A stretch of 64,000 nucleotides of DNA from Lacinutrix sp. Hel_I_90 (lineage in GTDB: Bacteria > Bacteroidota > Bacteroidia > Flavobacteriales > Flavobacteriaceae). The stretch's first letter is position 1, and every line of letters begins with the position of its first letter. The translations under genes and the position numbers were made by a program. This document shows, one piece after another, positions 54,518 through 62,682 of this stretch. The notes beneath the pieces were generated by a model, which was given only the letters and a program-made list of their open reading frames with translations, had not been told where the DNA came from and did not search any database. The stretch is from NCBI RefSeq assembly GCF_000934685.1, contig NZ_JYNQ01000001.1, positions 1,848,501 through 1,912,500 of the forward strand. The letters run 5' to 3'.

Positions 54518-54877
54518 TTAATTCCTAACCGCAACTGGAGCTTTCACTTCCCATTCACTAATATTAGCAATCACATTATTGTTATAATCTACTTCTTTAA
54601 GAGTGGTCTCGTTCCAAAAAAACCACTTGCCGACTTTTTTACCATTATCATAATTCGCAGAAACTTGTTTCTTGCCTTCTGTGTCAAAACGAAGCCACTC
54701 ACCTTGCAATTTACCATCTGTAGTGTAAGTTCCTGTTTGACTTACAACTCCATTGTCATGATAATAAACAACTTCAATTAAATTAGTGTCTTTATTAAGT
54801 TTTAAATCTCGCTCTTGTTGAGCATAAGATACCACAGCAATTAAAAAGGCAATTGAAAATAAAATTGATTTCTTCAT
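54518..54877 (-). CDS. Secreted MORN-repeat (YwqK-like) protein
   Basis: A 119-residue protein when started at 54877, which puts the signal peptide (MKKSILFSIAFLIAVVSYAQ) at the N-terminus. An ATG at 54895 would prepend six residues and is less likely. The mature part has three MORN-like units (LIEVVYYHDNGVVSQTGTYT, LQGEWLRFDTEGKKQVSANY, KVGKWFFWN). Such proteins are often labelled YwqK-family antitoxins, but that role is doubtful for a secreted Bacteroidota protein. A perfect minus-strand -7 box, TATATTTG, lies at 54910-54903. Four PhoB-like repeats lie upstream of that, but in the opposite orientation. Confidence 0.85.
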   Translation of the reverse strand: MKKSILFSIAFLIAVVSYAQQERDLKLNKDTNLIEVVYYHDNGVVSQTGTYTTDGKLQGEWLRFDTEGKKQVSANYDNGKKVGKWFFWNETTLKEVDYNNNVIANISEWEVKAPVAVRN

Positions 54878-54902
54878 AATTATGGGTTTTAACATTATAT
54901 AT

Positions 54903-54910
54903 CAAATATA
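54903..54910 (-). promoter_or_regulatory. -7 promoter box for the MORN-repeat gene
   Basis: Minus-strand TATATTTG, a perfect TAnnTTTG, 25 bp before the ATG at 54877. Confidence 0.5.
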
Positions 54911-54920
54911 AACCTTAATT

Positions 54921-54964
54921 AACATTTAAGCAACTATTTGGTAACATTAAATTAACATTGAAAC
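54921..54964 (+). promoter_or_regulatory. Four consecutive PhoB-like 11-bp repeats
   Basis: AACATTTAAGC (54921), AACTATTTGGT (54932), AACATTAAATT (54943) and AACATTGAAAC (54954) follow each other without gaps. No -7 box is in register downstream on the plus strand, so the target is unclear. The array may serve the divergent MORN gene or be an upstream element for the small RNA promoter. Confidence 0.55.
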
Positions 54965-55017
54965 CCTAAAAAATTGATTATCAGCATTTTAATAATTAAA
55001 ATTTAACATAGCGAATT

Positions 55018-55071
55018 AATAATTTGGTAATATTAAGGTTACAATAACATGACTTCAATACTAGATATTTG
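55018..55071 (+). promoter_or_regulatory. PhoB-like boxes and promoter of a predicted small RNA
   Basis: 11-mers AATAATTTGGT (55018), AATATTAAGGT (55029) and TACAATAACAT (55040) lie on a grid that ends 2 bp before GATATTTG (55064-55071). This is the same register, and the same -7 octamer, as the PiT promoter at 56548-56555. Confidence 0.5.
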
Positions 55072-55076
55072 TACTG

Positions 55077-55179
55077 TCTATAGACAAACAATTAGTATTT
55101 CATATAATCTATTAGTTTTTGTCGACTACATTATTATGATTTCTAATGAGACTGCCCTAGGCCAAGGCAGTCTTTTTTT
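55077..55179 (+). ncRNA. Predicted phosphate-regulated small RNA
   Basis: The stretch 54896-55269 has no gene. A promoter with PhoB-like boxes ends at 55071, and an orphan intrinsic terminator lies about 80 bp later: AGACTGCC (55149-55156) pairs with GGCAGTCT (55166-55173), followed by seven T. No plus-strand ORF with a plausible start lies between them, and the preceding plus-strand gene already has its own terminator at 54465-54497. A transcript of about 100 nt is predicted. The start is estimated. Confidence 0.55.
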
Positions 55180-55212
55180 ATATAATTTAATCAAAAATAA
55201 TAATCATTAGGA

Positions 55213-55244
55213 AACATTGAGTTAACATTAGAGTCAGTTATTTG
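55213..55244 (+). promoter_or_regulatory. PhoB-like boxes and promoter of the porin gene
   Basis: AACATTGAGTT (55213-55223) and AACATTAGAGT (55224-55234) are adjacent 11-bp direct repeats ending 2 bp before GTTATTTG (55237-55244). The ATG is at 55270. Confidence 0.65.
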
Positions 55245-55269
55245 CAGCGACAAAAAACTAAAGATTACA

Positions 55270-56499
55270 ATGAGACTTAAAATTACGTTTACAGCATTTT
55301 TGCTTTGCGCTTACATTTCTACAAACTCACAAGAAATTAGCGATACCTCTTTCGGTAAAGGTTTAATCAACTTCACAGCAAAAGACAGTTCTTTTAGCAT
55401 CAAATTTGCCCCGCGTTTTCAAGTGCGTTCAGAATCCTCATGGAATCATGACGGCAATCAATATGGAAGCCCAGAACACACTTTTATTGTGCGTCGTGCG
55501 CGTTTAAAATTTGATGGTTTTGCCTATAGCCCTAAACTAAAATACAAACTAGAGTTGGGCTTATCTAACAGAGATGTCTCTGGAGCGAATGACTTTAATA
55601 GAGACACGCCTAATATCATCCTTGATGCTGTAATCATGTGGAACTTTGCCGAAAATTTTGAGCTTTGGGCAGGACAAACTAAATTACCCGGTAACGTAGA
55701 GCGTGTGGTATCTTCTGCAAACCTTCAATTAATAGACCGTTCTTTATTAAACAGTCGCTTTAATATTGATCGTGATTTAGGCATACAATTAAGACATAAA
55801 ACAAATTTAGGTAACCACTTTTTAATGCGAGAGAAATTCGCTATTTCTCAAGGCGAAGGACGTAATACCTCTGAAGGAAATAGAGGTGGACTACAATATA
55901 CAGGCCGTTTAGAGTTTTTGCCTTTTGGTGAATTTCAATCTAAAGGCGATTATGTCCAAGCCGATTTAAAACGCGAAGCAACACCAAAATTAATGCTAGC
56001 TGCGACTTATAACTTTAACCAAGATGCGGTTAGAGAAAGAAATGGTTTAGGAGATTATATGTTTAATGATGCGGGCACTTCTTTATATGAAACAGATATT
56101 GAAACCATCTTTGTTGATGCCATGTTCAAACACAAAGGCTTCTCTTTTATGGGAGAATATGCGCAACGTAATGCAAATAACCCAATTGCTAAAAATTCAG
56201 ATGGCACGCTTGCAACAGGTTCTGGTGGAGAACTAACTGAAAGCATTGTTTTAACTGGTGATGCTCTTAACCTACAAGCGGGGTATTTATTTAAAACCAA
56301 TTATGAAATTGCTGGTCGTTATACCACTGTTAATTACGAGGCTATTACAGGAAATCTTCCACAAAAACAATATACTTTAGGGGTGTCAAAATATATTGTG
56401 GGACACAAACTAAAAGTACAAAGTGATTTAAGCCATACAACTGTTGATGGTATGGAAGATAATATTACCTTTAGACTTGGATTTGATATTCATTTTTAA
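55270..56499 (+). CDS. OprP/OprO-type phosphate-selective porin
   Basis: A 409-residue outer-membrane porin with a signal peptide (about residues 1-20, ending TNSQ) and a barrel of alternating strands ending FRLGFDIHF. FVRRARLKFDGFAYSPKLKYKLELGLS and WAGQTKLPGNVERVVSSANLQLIDRSLLNSRFNIDRDLG match the pattern of the OprP/OprO family, which forms anion-selective channels for phosphate or polyphosphate. Adjacent PhoB-like repeats and the PiT gene 80 bp downstream fit a phosphate-uptake role. The downstream gene has its own PhoB-like promoter. Confidence 0.9.
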   Translation: MRLKITFTAFLLCAYISTNSQEISDTSFGKGLINFTAKDSSFSIKFAPRFQVRSESSWNHDGNQYGSPEHTFIVRRARLKFDGFAYSPKLKYKLELGLSNRDVSGANDFNRDTPNIILDAVIMWNFAENFELWAGQTKLPGNVERVVSSANLQLIDRSLLNSRFNIDRDLGIQLRHKTNLGNHFLMREKFAISQGEGRNTSEGNRGGLQYTGRLEFLPFGEFQSKGDYVQADLKREATPKLMLAATYNFNQDAVRERNGLGDYMFNDAGTSLYETDIETIFVDAMFKHKGFSFMGEYAQRNANNPIAKNSDGTLATGSGGELTESIVLTGDALNLQAGYLFKTNYEIAGRYTTVNYEAITGNLPQKQYTLGVSKYIVGHKLKVQSDLSHTTVDGMEDNITFRLGFDIHF

Positions 56500-56512
56500 A
56501 AATTTAAAAGAT

Positions 56513-56555
56513 AACATTGAGGTAACACAACAATCGAAAACACTCGAGATATTTG
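56513..56555 (+). promoter_or_regulatory. PhoB-like boxes and promoter of the PiT gene
   Basis: AACATTGAGGT (56513-56523) and AACACAACAAT (56524-56534) are 11-bp repeats. One further grid unit follows and the grid ends 2 bp before GATATTTG (56548-56555). The ATG is at 56579. Confidence 0.65.
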
Positions 56556-56578
56556 CAAACTTATTTTAATTAAAAATT

Positions 56579-58852
56579 ATGGATAATATTTATTTATTTA
56601 TGTTGATTGCCATCACCATTTTAGCTGTTGCTGATATTGTTGTTGGTGTGAGTAATGACGCGATTAACTTCTTAAATTCGGCGATAGGTTCTAAAGCCAT
56701 TTCTATGCGCACTATAATGATAGTTGCTAGTTTAGGTATTTTTATTGGCGCCGTATTTTCTAGCGGCATGATGGAGGTAGCGCGTAAAGGTATCTTTGTC
56801 CCTGGGCAATTTTACTTTGATGAAATCATGTACATCTTTATGGCAGTAATGATTACTGACATCTTACTTTTAGATTTTTTCAACACGCTAGGCCTTCCAA
56901 CCTCAACAACGGTTTCTATTGTATTCAATTTATTGGGGGCTGCAGTGGTTATGTCTTTAATTAAAATTAGTGGATCTGATGAACATTCGATTGCCGACTT
57001 AGGGAACTATATTAATACCGCAAAAGCCATAGAAATTATTACCGGCATACTCATGTCTGTATTCATAGCCTTTACAATAGGCGCTTTAGTACAATGGGTA
57101 TCCAGATTAGTCTTCACCTTTCACTACGAAAATAAAATTAAAAATTTTGGAGCACTCTTTGGTGGCTTTGCTTTAGCCGCCATTACTTACTTTATCTTTT
57201 TAAAAGGTTTAAAAGGCACACCGTACTACAAGGAAATGCAAGGTGTTATTGAAGGTAAAGAAGCTATTATATTAATTGGTAGCTTTGTGTTTTGGACGTT
57301 GTTTTCTTATGCTTTTCAAAAAATCACAAATAAAAGCATTTTAATAATTGTAATTGCTGTCGGTACTTTTGGTTTGGCATTAGCCTTTTCAGGTAACGAT
57401 TTGGTAAACTTTATTGGTGTGCCAATGGCAGCTTACCATTCTTATGAAGCTTGGGTTGTTTCTGGTACAGCAGCTGGAGAATTTTCAATGGGGGTGCTTT
57501 CTAAAAAAGTACCAGCAGAACCCATGCTATTATTCATCTCTGGGGGTATTATGGTATTAACCTTATGGTTCTCTAAAAAAGCACAAACAGTGGCAGAAAC
57601 CGAGATTAAACTTTCTAGTCAAGGGGATACTAATGAGAAGTTTGAACCTAATGCTTTATCGAGAGCTGTGGTAAAAGGAACCTCTTTTTTATCTGTTGCG
57701 ATAGATTCTATTGTTCCAAAGACTATTCAAGATAAGATTAGCTTGAGTTTTGAAAAACCAAGTGAATCTTCAAGTAAAGCGGTTAGAGCAGATGCGCCTG
57801 CTTTTGATATGATTAGAGCATCAGTAAATTTAATGGTTGCAGGTGTATTAATCGCAATAGCAACCTCGATGAAATTGCCTTTGTCTACAACTTATGTGAC
57901 TTTTATGGTTGCCATGGGAACCTCATTTGCAGATCGCGCCTGGGGAAGAGAGAGTGCTGTTTATAGAGTAGCAGGTGTTTTAAATGTTATTGGCGGATGG
58001 TTTGGTACTGCAATTGGTGCTTTTGTAGCCTCAGGAATCGTGGTGTTCTTAATCAATTGGAACCCTATGGTTATGACGCCAATTCTATTATTTGCAACCG
58101 TAATTTTATTGTATAGAAATTATACAACACATAAAAAAAGCACAAATAAAACGATAGAAGAAGACAGTTTAACAACTTCCGATATTAGTTCTGTACAAGG
58201 TGTTATCCATGAGAGTGCTAAAAATATCTCAAGTGTTGTTAAACGTAGTAATAAGATATACAGTATTGCTATAAAAGGACTTGCTAAACAAAACTCATCA
58301 TTACTGAAAAAGAATAAAAAACAAGTAAAAAAACTGTCAGACGAAGTAGATAGTTTACGAGATAATATTTTCTATTTCATCAAAAATTTAGATGAATCAA
58401 GCGTTAGTGCGAGTAACTTCTATATTAATATTTTAGGGTACTTACAAGACATGACACAGTCTTTAGAATACATTTCTAAAACCAGTCATAAGCACATCAA
58501 TAACAACCATAAAAACCTTAAATTCAGTCAGGTTAAGGAGTTAAAAGAAGTTGATGATGCCGTAGAAACTTTATTTACTGACATTAAAGAGGCATTCGAT
58601 TCTAGATCTTTTGAGCATATTGGAGCTATTTTAAATAGTAAAAAAGAAGTGTTTGATCTGGTAAGCTCAAAAATAGGGAAACAAGTGTCACGTACAAGAA
58701 ATGAAGAGTCTAGTCCGAAAAACACGACACTTTACTTTAGCTTGTTATTAGAGACTAAAGATTTATTAACAGCAACCATGAATTTATTACAGGAATATCA
58801 TGATGCGCATGATAGTTCAGTTGCACCAGCAACCCTTAATATTGAGGAATAA
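56579..58852 (+). CDS. PiT-family inorganic phosphate transporter fused to a PhoU-like domain
   Basis: An inner-membrane phosphate permease of 757 residues. The membrane part (about 1-520) has the PiT duplicated signature: VGVSNDAINFLNSAIGSKAIS near the start, GLPTSTTVSIVFNLLGAAV, and in the second half LPLSTTYVTFMVAMGTSFADRAWG. The C-terminal ~220 residues form a soluble helical domain (SVVKRSNKIYSIAIKGLAKQNSSLL... to LLQEYHDAH). It resembles PhoU/DUF47-type bundles, which in other systems regulate PiT activity from a separate gene. The fusion may be a built-in regulator. It is preceded by PhoB-like boxes and completes an outer-to-inner membrane phosphate route with the porin. Confidence 0.93.
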   Translation: MDNIYLFMLIAITILAVADIVVGVSNDAINFLNSAIGSKAISMRTIMIVASLGIFIGAVFSSGMMEVARKGIFVPGQFYFDEIMYIFMAVMITDILLLDFFNTLGLPTSTTVSIVFNLLGAAVVMSLIKISGSDEHSIADLGNYINTAKAIEIITGILMSVFIAFTIGALVQWVSRLVFTFHYENKIKNFGALFGGFALAAITYFIFLKGLKGTPYYKEMQGVIEGKEAIILIGSFVFWTLFSYAFQKITNKSILIIVIAVGTFGLALAFSGNDLVNFIGVPMAAYHSYEAWVVSGTAAGEFSMGVLSKKVPAEPMLLFISGGIMVLTLWFSKKAQTVAETEIKLSSQGDTNEKFEPNALSRAVVKGTSFLSVAIDSIVPKTIQDKISLSFEKPSESSSKAVRADAPAFDMIRASVNLMVAGVLIAIATSMKLPLSTTYVTFMVAMGTSFADRAWGRESAVYRVAGVLNVIGGWFGTAIGAFVASGIVVFLINWNPMVMTPILLFATVILLYRNYTTHKKSTNKTIEEDSLTTSDISSVQGVIHESAKNISSVVKRSNKIYSIAIKGLAKQNSSLLKKNKKQVKKLSDEVDSLRDNIFYFIKNLDESSVSASNFYINILGYLQDMTQSLEYISKTSHKHINNNHKNLKFSQVKELKEVDDAVETLFTDIKEAFDSRSFEHIGAILNSKKEVFDLVSSKIGKQVSRTRNEESSPKNTTLYFSLLLETKDLLTATMNLLQEYHDAHDSSVAPATLNIEE

Positions 58853-58872
58853 ATTTTAATGTAATTTTATAT

Positions 58873-59009
58873 AAAGAGGCTGTCTAAAAAGACTTTTAAA
58901 TTTACTTTGTCAGGTTGAGCTTGTCGAAACTAATATTGATTACCAGTAGGTTAAAATATTTCGACAGGCTCAATATGACAATGAACTCGTCTTTTTAGAC
59001 AGCCTCTTT
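58873..59009. mobile_element. MITE-like inverted-repeat element
   Basis: A 137-bp element bounded by perfect 21-bp inverted repeats (58873-58893 and 58989-59009; left end AAAGAGGCTGTCTAAAAAG). A second, inner pair lies at 58909-58929 and 58959-58979 and matches at 18 of 21 positions (left GTCAGGTTGAGCTTGTCGAAA-like, right carrying TTTCGACAGGCTCAATATG). It codes for nothing, sits between two convergent genes and could fold into one long hairpin that also terminates both. No target-site duplication was clearly visible. Confidence 0.7.
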
Positions 59010-59013
59010 TATT

Positions 59014-60141
59014 TTAAAAAAAACGAATGAGTAAAAAGCCCAAAACAGCGCCTATAATTATATTCCAAATCGGACTTATTTTTGTTCCAAAGGTTAAATA
59101 AACAGCAATAAGCGCGATAGCAATGGCTTTCCAATCTACTAGGGTTTCTTTTGCCATAATAATAAGAACAGCGAGCATAACCGCCACTGCTGCCACATTT
59201 ACACTGTCTAAAAAGTAGCGTAACACTTTAGATTTTTGCATTCTAGGAATCAAGGGGTTCAATACTAAAACAAATAAAAAGGAAGGCAAAAAAATACCTG
59301 CTGTTGCTGCTAGTGCACCAGGAAAACCAGATAACTGATAGCCAATAAAGGTAGAAGTAGACAATACTGGTCCAGGTGTAAATTGCCCAACAGCTATAGC
59401 ATCTATAAGTTCTGCTCTTGTTAACCAGCCTTTGGTCACCAATTCGGCGTCTAAATAAGCAAATAGCACATAACCGCTACCGTATAAAATAGCCCCAACT
59501 TTTAAAAAGGTTAAAAAAACGTTTAGTGTCCCTATTTTAAATAGGGAAAGCCCAGAAGTTGCAAACAAAGTGAAGGGTAAAAAACTTTGTAATTTAGTTT
59601 TACTTTTTTCTTTAATGTAAAAATAGGCCATCCCAAAAATCCCTGCAGCCAATAAGGCTATAATTTCATTAACACCCAGCAGACTCACTATTAAGACCAG
59701 AGCTCCCAAAGCTGCTAGTTCCATCGTTTTAACGGCTTTTTTACCCAATTTAAAAACAGCAGAAGCTATAATCGCTAAAACGGCTGGTTTGATACCAAAA
59801 ACAAAAGGGGTGACCTCGGGTAAGCTTCCGTATTTAATATACAAATAAGCCAGAATCCCTGTAATTAAAATCGCTGGAAAAATAAAGGCGACCCCAGCAA
59901 CAAAAAGTCCTTTTTTCCCTGCCCGTTCATAGCCGCAATGCATTGTCATTTCTGTTGAATTAGGACCAGGAATTAAATTTGTTGCGCCAATAAGGTCTAG
60001 AAAATAGTCTCTTGTCATCCATTTGCGTTTGGTGACAACCTCTTCTTCCATCATAGCGATGTGTGCTGCCGGACCTCCAAAAGCAAAACAGCCTAATTTA
60101 AAAAATACTAACGCGACTTCTTTAAGCCTATCCTTATTCAT
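59014..60141 (-). CDS. chrA: ChrA-type chromate transporter (two-domain)
   Basis: A 375-residue inner-membrane protein of the CHR family with the two homologous halves of long-chain members. The first half has FGGPAAHIAMMEEEVVTKRKWM and LIPGPNSTEMTMHCGYERAG. The second has YGSGYVLFAYLDAELVTKGWLTRAELIDAIAVGQFTPGPVLSTSTFIGYQ. About ten membrane helices are expected. Family members export chromate, but for many the real substrate is untested. It lies immediately after the MITE-like element on the minus strand, and no regulator is adjacent. Confidence 0.92.
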   Translation of the reverse strand: MNKDRLKEVALVFFKLGCFAFGGPAAHIAMMEEEVVTKRKWMTRDYFLDLIGATNLIPGPNSTEMTMHCGYERAGKKGLFVAGVAFIFPAILITGILAYLYIKYGSLPEVTPFVFGIKPAVLAIIASAVFKLGKKAVKTMELAALGALVLIVSLLGVNEIIALLAAGIFGMAYFYIKEKSKTKLQSFLPFTLFATSGLSLFKIGTLNVFLTFLKVGAILYGSGYVLFAYLDAELVTKGWLTRAELIDAIAVGQFTPGPVLSTSTFIGYQLSGFPGALAATAGIFLPSFLFVLVLNPLIPRMQKSKVLRYFLDSVNVAAVAVMLAVLIIMAKETLVDWKAIAIALIAVYLTFGTKISPIWNIIIGAVLGFLLIRFF

Positions 60142-60264
60142 TACAGCTATAGTTTTAAAGGTTGAAGATAATTAATATTAATGTTAAAGTATTCTAAAAA
60201 TTGACCCTTCCAACGTCTATATAAAGTTTATGTCCGTATCTAAATACAAATCCAATACTTAATT

Positions 60265-61137
60265 ATGACTATTAAAAAAACTTCAATCGCATTATTTGCA
60301 ATCATTACATTAGCTAGCTGTGTTTCAAAAAAGAAATACATGGCTCTAGAACAAGAAAAAGGAGAAGTCGTTAGTGAACTTACCAAAACAAAAGTTGAAA
60401 AAGAAGAGTTAGAAGAAAAATTCGCTGAAATTGAAGCTCGTGTTGATCAGTATAATTCAACAATAAGTTCTTTAACCGATGAGGTGGGTACTTTAACTGA
60501 AGAAAACGACGTTAAGTTTGATGCTGTTGGTAATGCTGCTGTAATTTCAAACGTAACTAAACGCAAAATGCGTGAAACGCTTAAGCAGGTAGACCCTTCT
60601 TTAGTGAGTCAAGCAACAACGCTTAAAGACTCAATGAATTTGGCTGTGTCCTATAACTTGAAAAAAACCATAGATACTTCTACTTTAGATGAAACTGATG
60701 ATATTGCTATCAATATTGAAGAAACAGTGGTAATGATTTCTATTTCAGATAAAATGTTATTCAACAGTGGTAGCTATCGCATTAGTAATAAAGCGAATAA
60801 TATTCTACAAAAATTAGCAGACGTTATCAACTCTGAGCCTTCAATAGAGGTTATGGTTGAGGGCCACACAGATAGTAGAACCATTAATACTGAAAAAGTA
60901 AAAGATAACTGGGATTTAAGTGTCTTAAGAGCAACTTCAGTGGTAAGAAAATTACAAGACCGATATAATGTTGATCCTGCAAAACTAATTGCTGCTGGTC
61001 GTAGTAGTTATCAACCACTAACAGATAACGATACTCGTGAGAGTCGTTCTAAAAATAGAAGAACACGCATTATCATTCTACCAAACATTAACAAGTTTTT
61101 TGCTTTAATGGATGATGAAGTATCAACTACAGATTAA
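60265..61137 (+). CDS. OmpA-family peptidoglycan-binding lipoprotein
   Basis: A 290-residue protein with a lipoprotein signal (lipobox LASC, Cys19) and a coiled-coil segment (about 28-75, EKGEVVSELTKTKVEKEELEEKFAEIEARVDQ). A C-terminal OmpA domain follows (about 155-275). The peptidoglycan-binding residues are visible in MVEGHTDSR and NWDLSVLRATSVVRKL, and AAGRSSYQP completes the signature. It should tether the outer membrane to the cell wall. The terminator at 61161 lies between it and the convergent CPBP gene. Confidence 0.93.
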   Translation: MTIKKTSIALFAIITLASCVSKKKYMALEQEKGEVVSELTKTKVEKEELEEKFAEIEARVDQYNSTISSLTDEVGTLTEENDVKFDAVGNAAVISNVTKRKMRETLKQVDPSLVSQATTLKDSMNLAVSYNLKKTIDTSTLDETDDIAINIEETVVMISISDKMLFNSGSYRISNKANNILQKLADVINSEPSIEVMVEGHTDSRTINTEKVKDNWDLSVLRATSVVRKLQDRYNVDPAKLIAAGRSSYQPLTDNDTRESRSKNRRTRIIILPNINKFFALMDDEVSTTD

Positions 61138-61160
61138 TAATCAAAGTTTATTATAATCGA

Positions 61161-61190
61161 AAAAGCATCCTTATTAAGGGTGCTTTTTTT
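61161..61190 (+). terminator. Intrinsic terminator after the OmpA lipoprotein gene
   Basis: AAAAGCATCC (61161-61170) pairs with GGGTGCTTTT (61178-61187, one G-U pair), followed by T. The tail overlaps the end of the convergent CPBP gene. Confidence 0.75.
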
Positions 61191-61941
61191 ATTCTAAAAC
61201 AGTATAATAATTATAGTAATCCAACAACAGTACAATTAAATTATGAAAAAAGTGAATAATAATTCCTAACCAAAGTGTATTGTACTTACTTCTTAAATAA
61301 CCTAATAATAATCCAAAAGGGAAAATCCATAAAAAGGAAATAAACGAAAAGTGAATTAGTGCAAACAGAAATGCGGTTGCAATAATCGTCATTTTTTCAC
61401 TCGTAACTTTTCTTAGTTTATTAAATAGGAAGCCTCTAAAGGCGAGTTCTTCAAAAATGGGTGGTGTAATAGCGATAAAGAGAATAGACCAAAACAAGGG
61501 GTTTTCTAGATACAAATAGCTTTCAAAATAGTTAGTAGAAGCGCCATCATCAATCAAAAAATTAAATCCTTCTATTAAAAGGTAAACCAGACTGCTTGAA
61601 AAGATTGGAAAAACAATAGCAACGCTTAAGTGCTTCCAATTAAGATGTTTAAAATTATAAAGTTTTAGAATGTTCTTAAAATCTAAAGCAACAAAACCCA
61701 ACACTAATAGTGCGAAACCAATTTCAATAATGAGATCTACCGCAAAGTTTTCTGGATAGGCATTCGTTAAAAAATACACAAAAGCAATGAAAAGTAAATG
61801 GGCACTATAAAAACCTATAATAAGATTTAAGTTACTTATTCGTTTTTCATTATCTCCTTTGAGAACTGATTGCCCGCAGGTAGTACAAAATTTTACAGCA
61901 GTTTCAAATGTCGTGTTACAATTTCTGCATTGCACAATCAT
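61189..61941 (-). CDS. Zinc-ribbon CPBP-family intramembrane protease
   Basis: A 250-residue protein. The N-terminal ~25 residues form a zinc ribbon (CRNCNTTFETAVKFCTTCG). Eight or so membrane helices follow, with the CPBP/Abi motifs EELAFRGFLFNKLRK, HFSFISFLW and IHFFHNL. These supply the Glu-Glu pair, Arg and two His of the intramembrane glutamic/metalloprotease-type active site. All are present. CPBP proteins process prenylated or other membrane proteins; the substrate here is unknown. The ATG overlaps the TGA of the upstream zinc-ribbon gene by four bases (ATGA), so translation is coupled. Confidence 0.88.
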   Translation of the reverse strand: MIVQCRNCNTTFETAVKFCTTCGQSVLKGDNEKRISNLNLIIGFYSAHLLFIAFVYFLTNAYPENFAVDLIIEIGFALLVLGFVALDFKNILKLYNFKHLNWKHLSVAIVFPIFSSSLVYLLIEGFNFLIDDGASTNYFESYLYLENPLFWSILFIAITPPIFEELAFRGFLFNKLRKVTSEKMTIIATAFLFALIHFSFISFLWIFPFGLLLGYLRSKYNTLWLGIIIHFFHNLIVLLLDYYNYYTVLE

Positions 61942-62486
61942 TCGTGTTCCTGTTTGATTGATGATGCTGAATAGATGCCTTTACCTAAATAACCAATAAT
62001 TAATACTTTCCAAAGAATCCCTCCCAACAAAGTTACCGGATCAATAATGGCCGAGATAACGACAGTTGTGACATAAAGCAACAAACCTAACAACAAGGCT
62101 ATTAAAGGCTTTTGTTTCGTCCAAAATCCCAATAAAATATAAATGGAACATACGATAAAGTTGGCGATCAGTAGGGTAAAATCGTCGTATCGAAAAAAAC
62201 TTATAAACCCAAACAACATAACAACACCTGCAATTACAAAAAGTGTGTTTCTCGCAGAATTTATTTTTTCTGCTGCATCCCTATTTTGATTTTTAGCCAT
62301 GGCGCGTCTGGCATAAAATTTAGCGACATCTTGCTCTGTGCCTTTTTCGGGATATCCACATTCTGGACAAAAGGCTGTTTCTTGCGTAATCGCATGCTCG
62401 CAATGGGTACATTTTGGCGTTGTAGGTTCTAATAGTAGTTCTGCAGGGATTTCCATAAACTCGGTTTTATCTATTTGGGATTTCAA
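61938..62486 (-). CDS. Zinc-ribbon multi-pass membrane protein
   Basis: A 182-residue protein with an N-terminal four-cysteine zinc ribbon (CTHCEHAITQETAFCPECG) and about four membrane helices in the C-terminal two thirds. No enzymatic motif was found. The shared ribbon type and the ATGA overlap with the CPBP protease gene suggest that the two act together, perhaps as protease and adaptor; this is inference. The start at 62486 follows a region without a clear -7 box. Confidence 0.82.
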   Translation of the reverse strand: MKSQIDKTEFMEIPAELLLEPTTPKCTHCEHAITQETAFCPECGYPEKGTEQDVAKFYARRAMAKNQNRDAAEKINSARNTLFVIAGVVMLFGFISFFRYDDFTLLIANFIVCSIYILLGFWTKQKPLIALLLGLLLYVTTVVISAIIDPVTLLGGILWKVLIIGYLGKGIYSASSIKQEHE

Positions 62487-62522
62487 TATAGTATTTTCTT
62501 AGGTAATACTCCTGTAGAAATA

Positions 62523-62550
62523 AAAAAGCATCCTGAAAAGGATGCTTTTT
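62523..62550 (-). terminator. Intrinsic terminator of nrdA
   Basis: AAAAAGCATCC (62523-62533) pairs with GGATGCTTTTT (62540-62550). On the minus strand T-rich sequence follows. It lies downstream of the nrdA stop at 62683. Confidence 0.75.
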
Positions 62551-62682
62551 GGTAATAACACTTAATTTAAGCGCTTTAATTAAAGCGTTTTTTATTTGCC
62601 TCACTCTCGCTTGGCTTGGTTTTCTTAACAGAAAAAATCATGATTATATCAGTTTTCATGAGATTTCTACCGTCGCAGGAAT

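Noticed and set aside
54488-54781. Plus-strand ORF of 97 codons opposite the MORN-repeat gene
   Set aside because: It is antisense to a well-supported secreted protein and begins inside the terminator tail.
54518-54877. Toxin-antitoxin role for the YwqK/MORN-like protein
   Set aside because: It has a signal peptide and no partner toxin gene next to it; MORN repeats alone do not support an antitoxin function.
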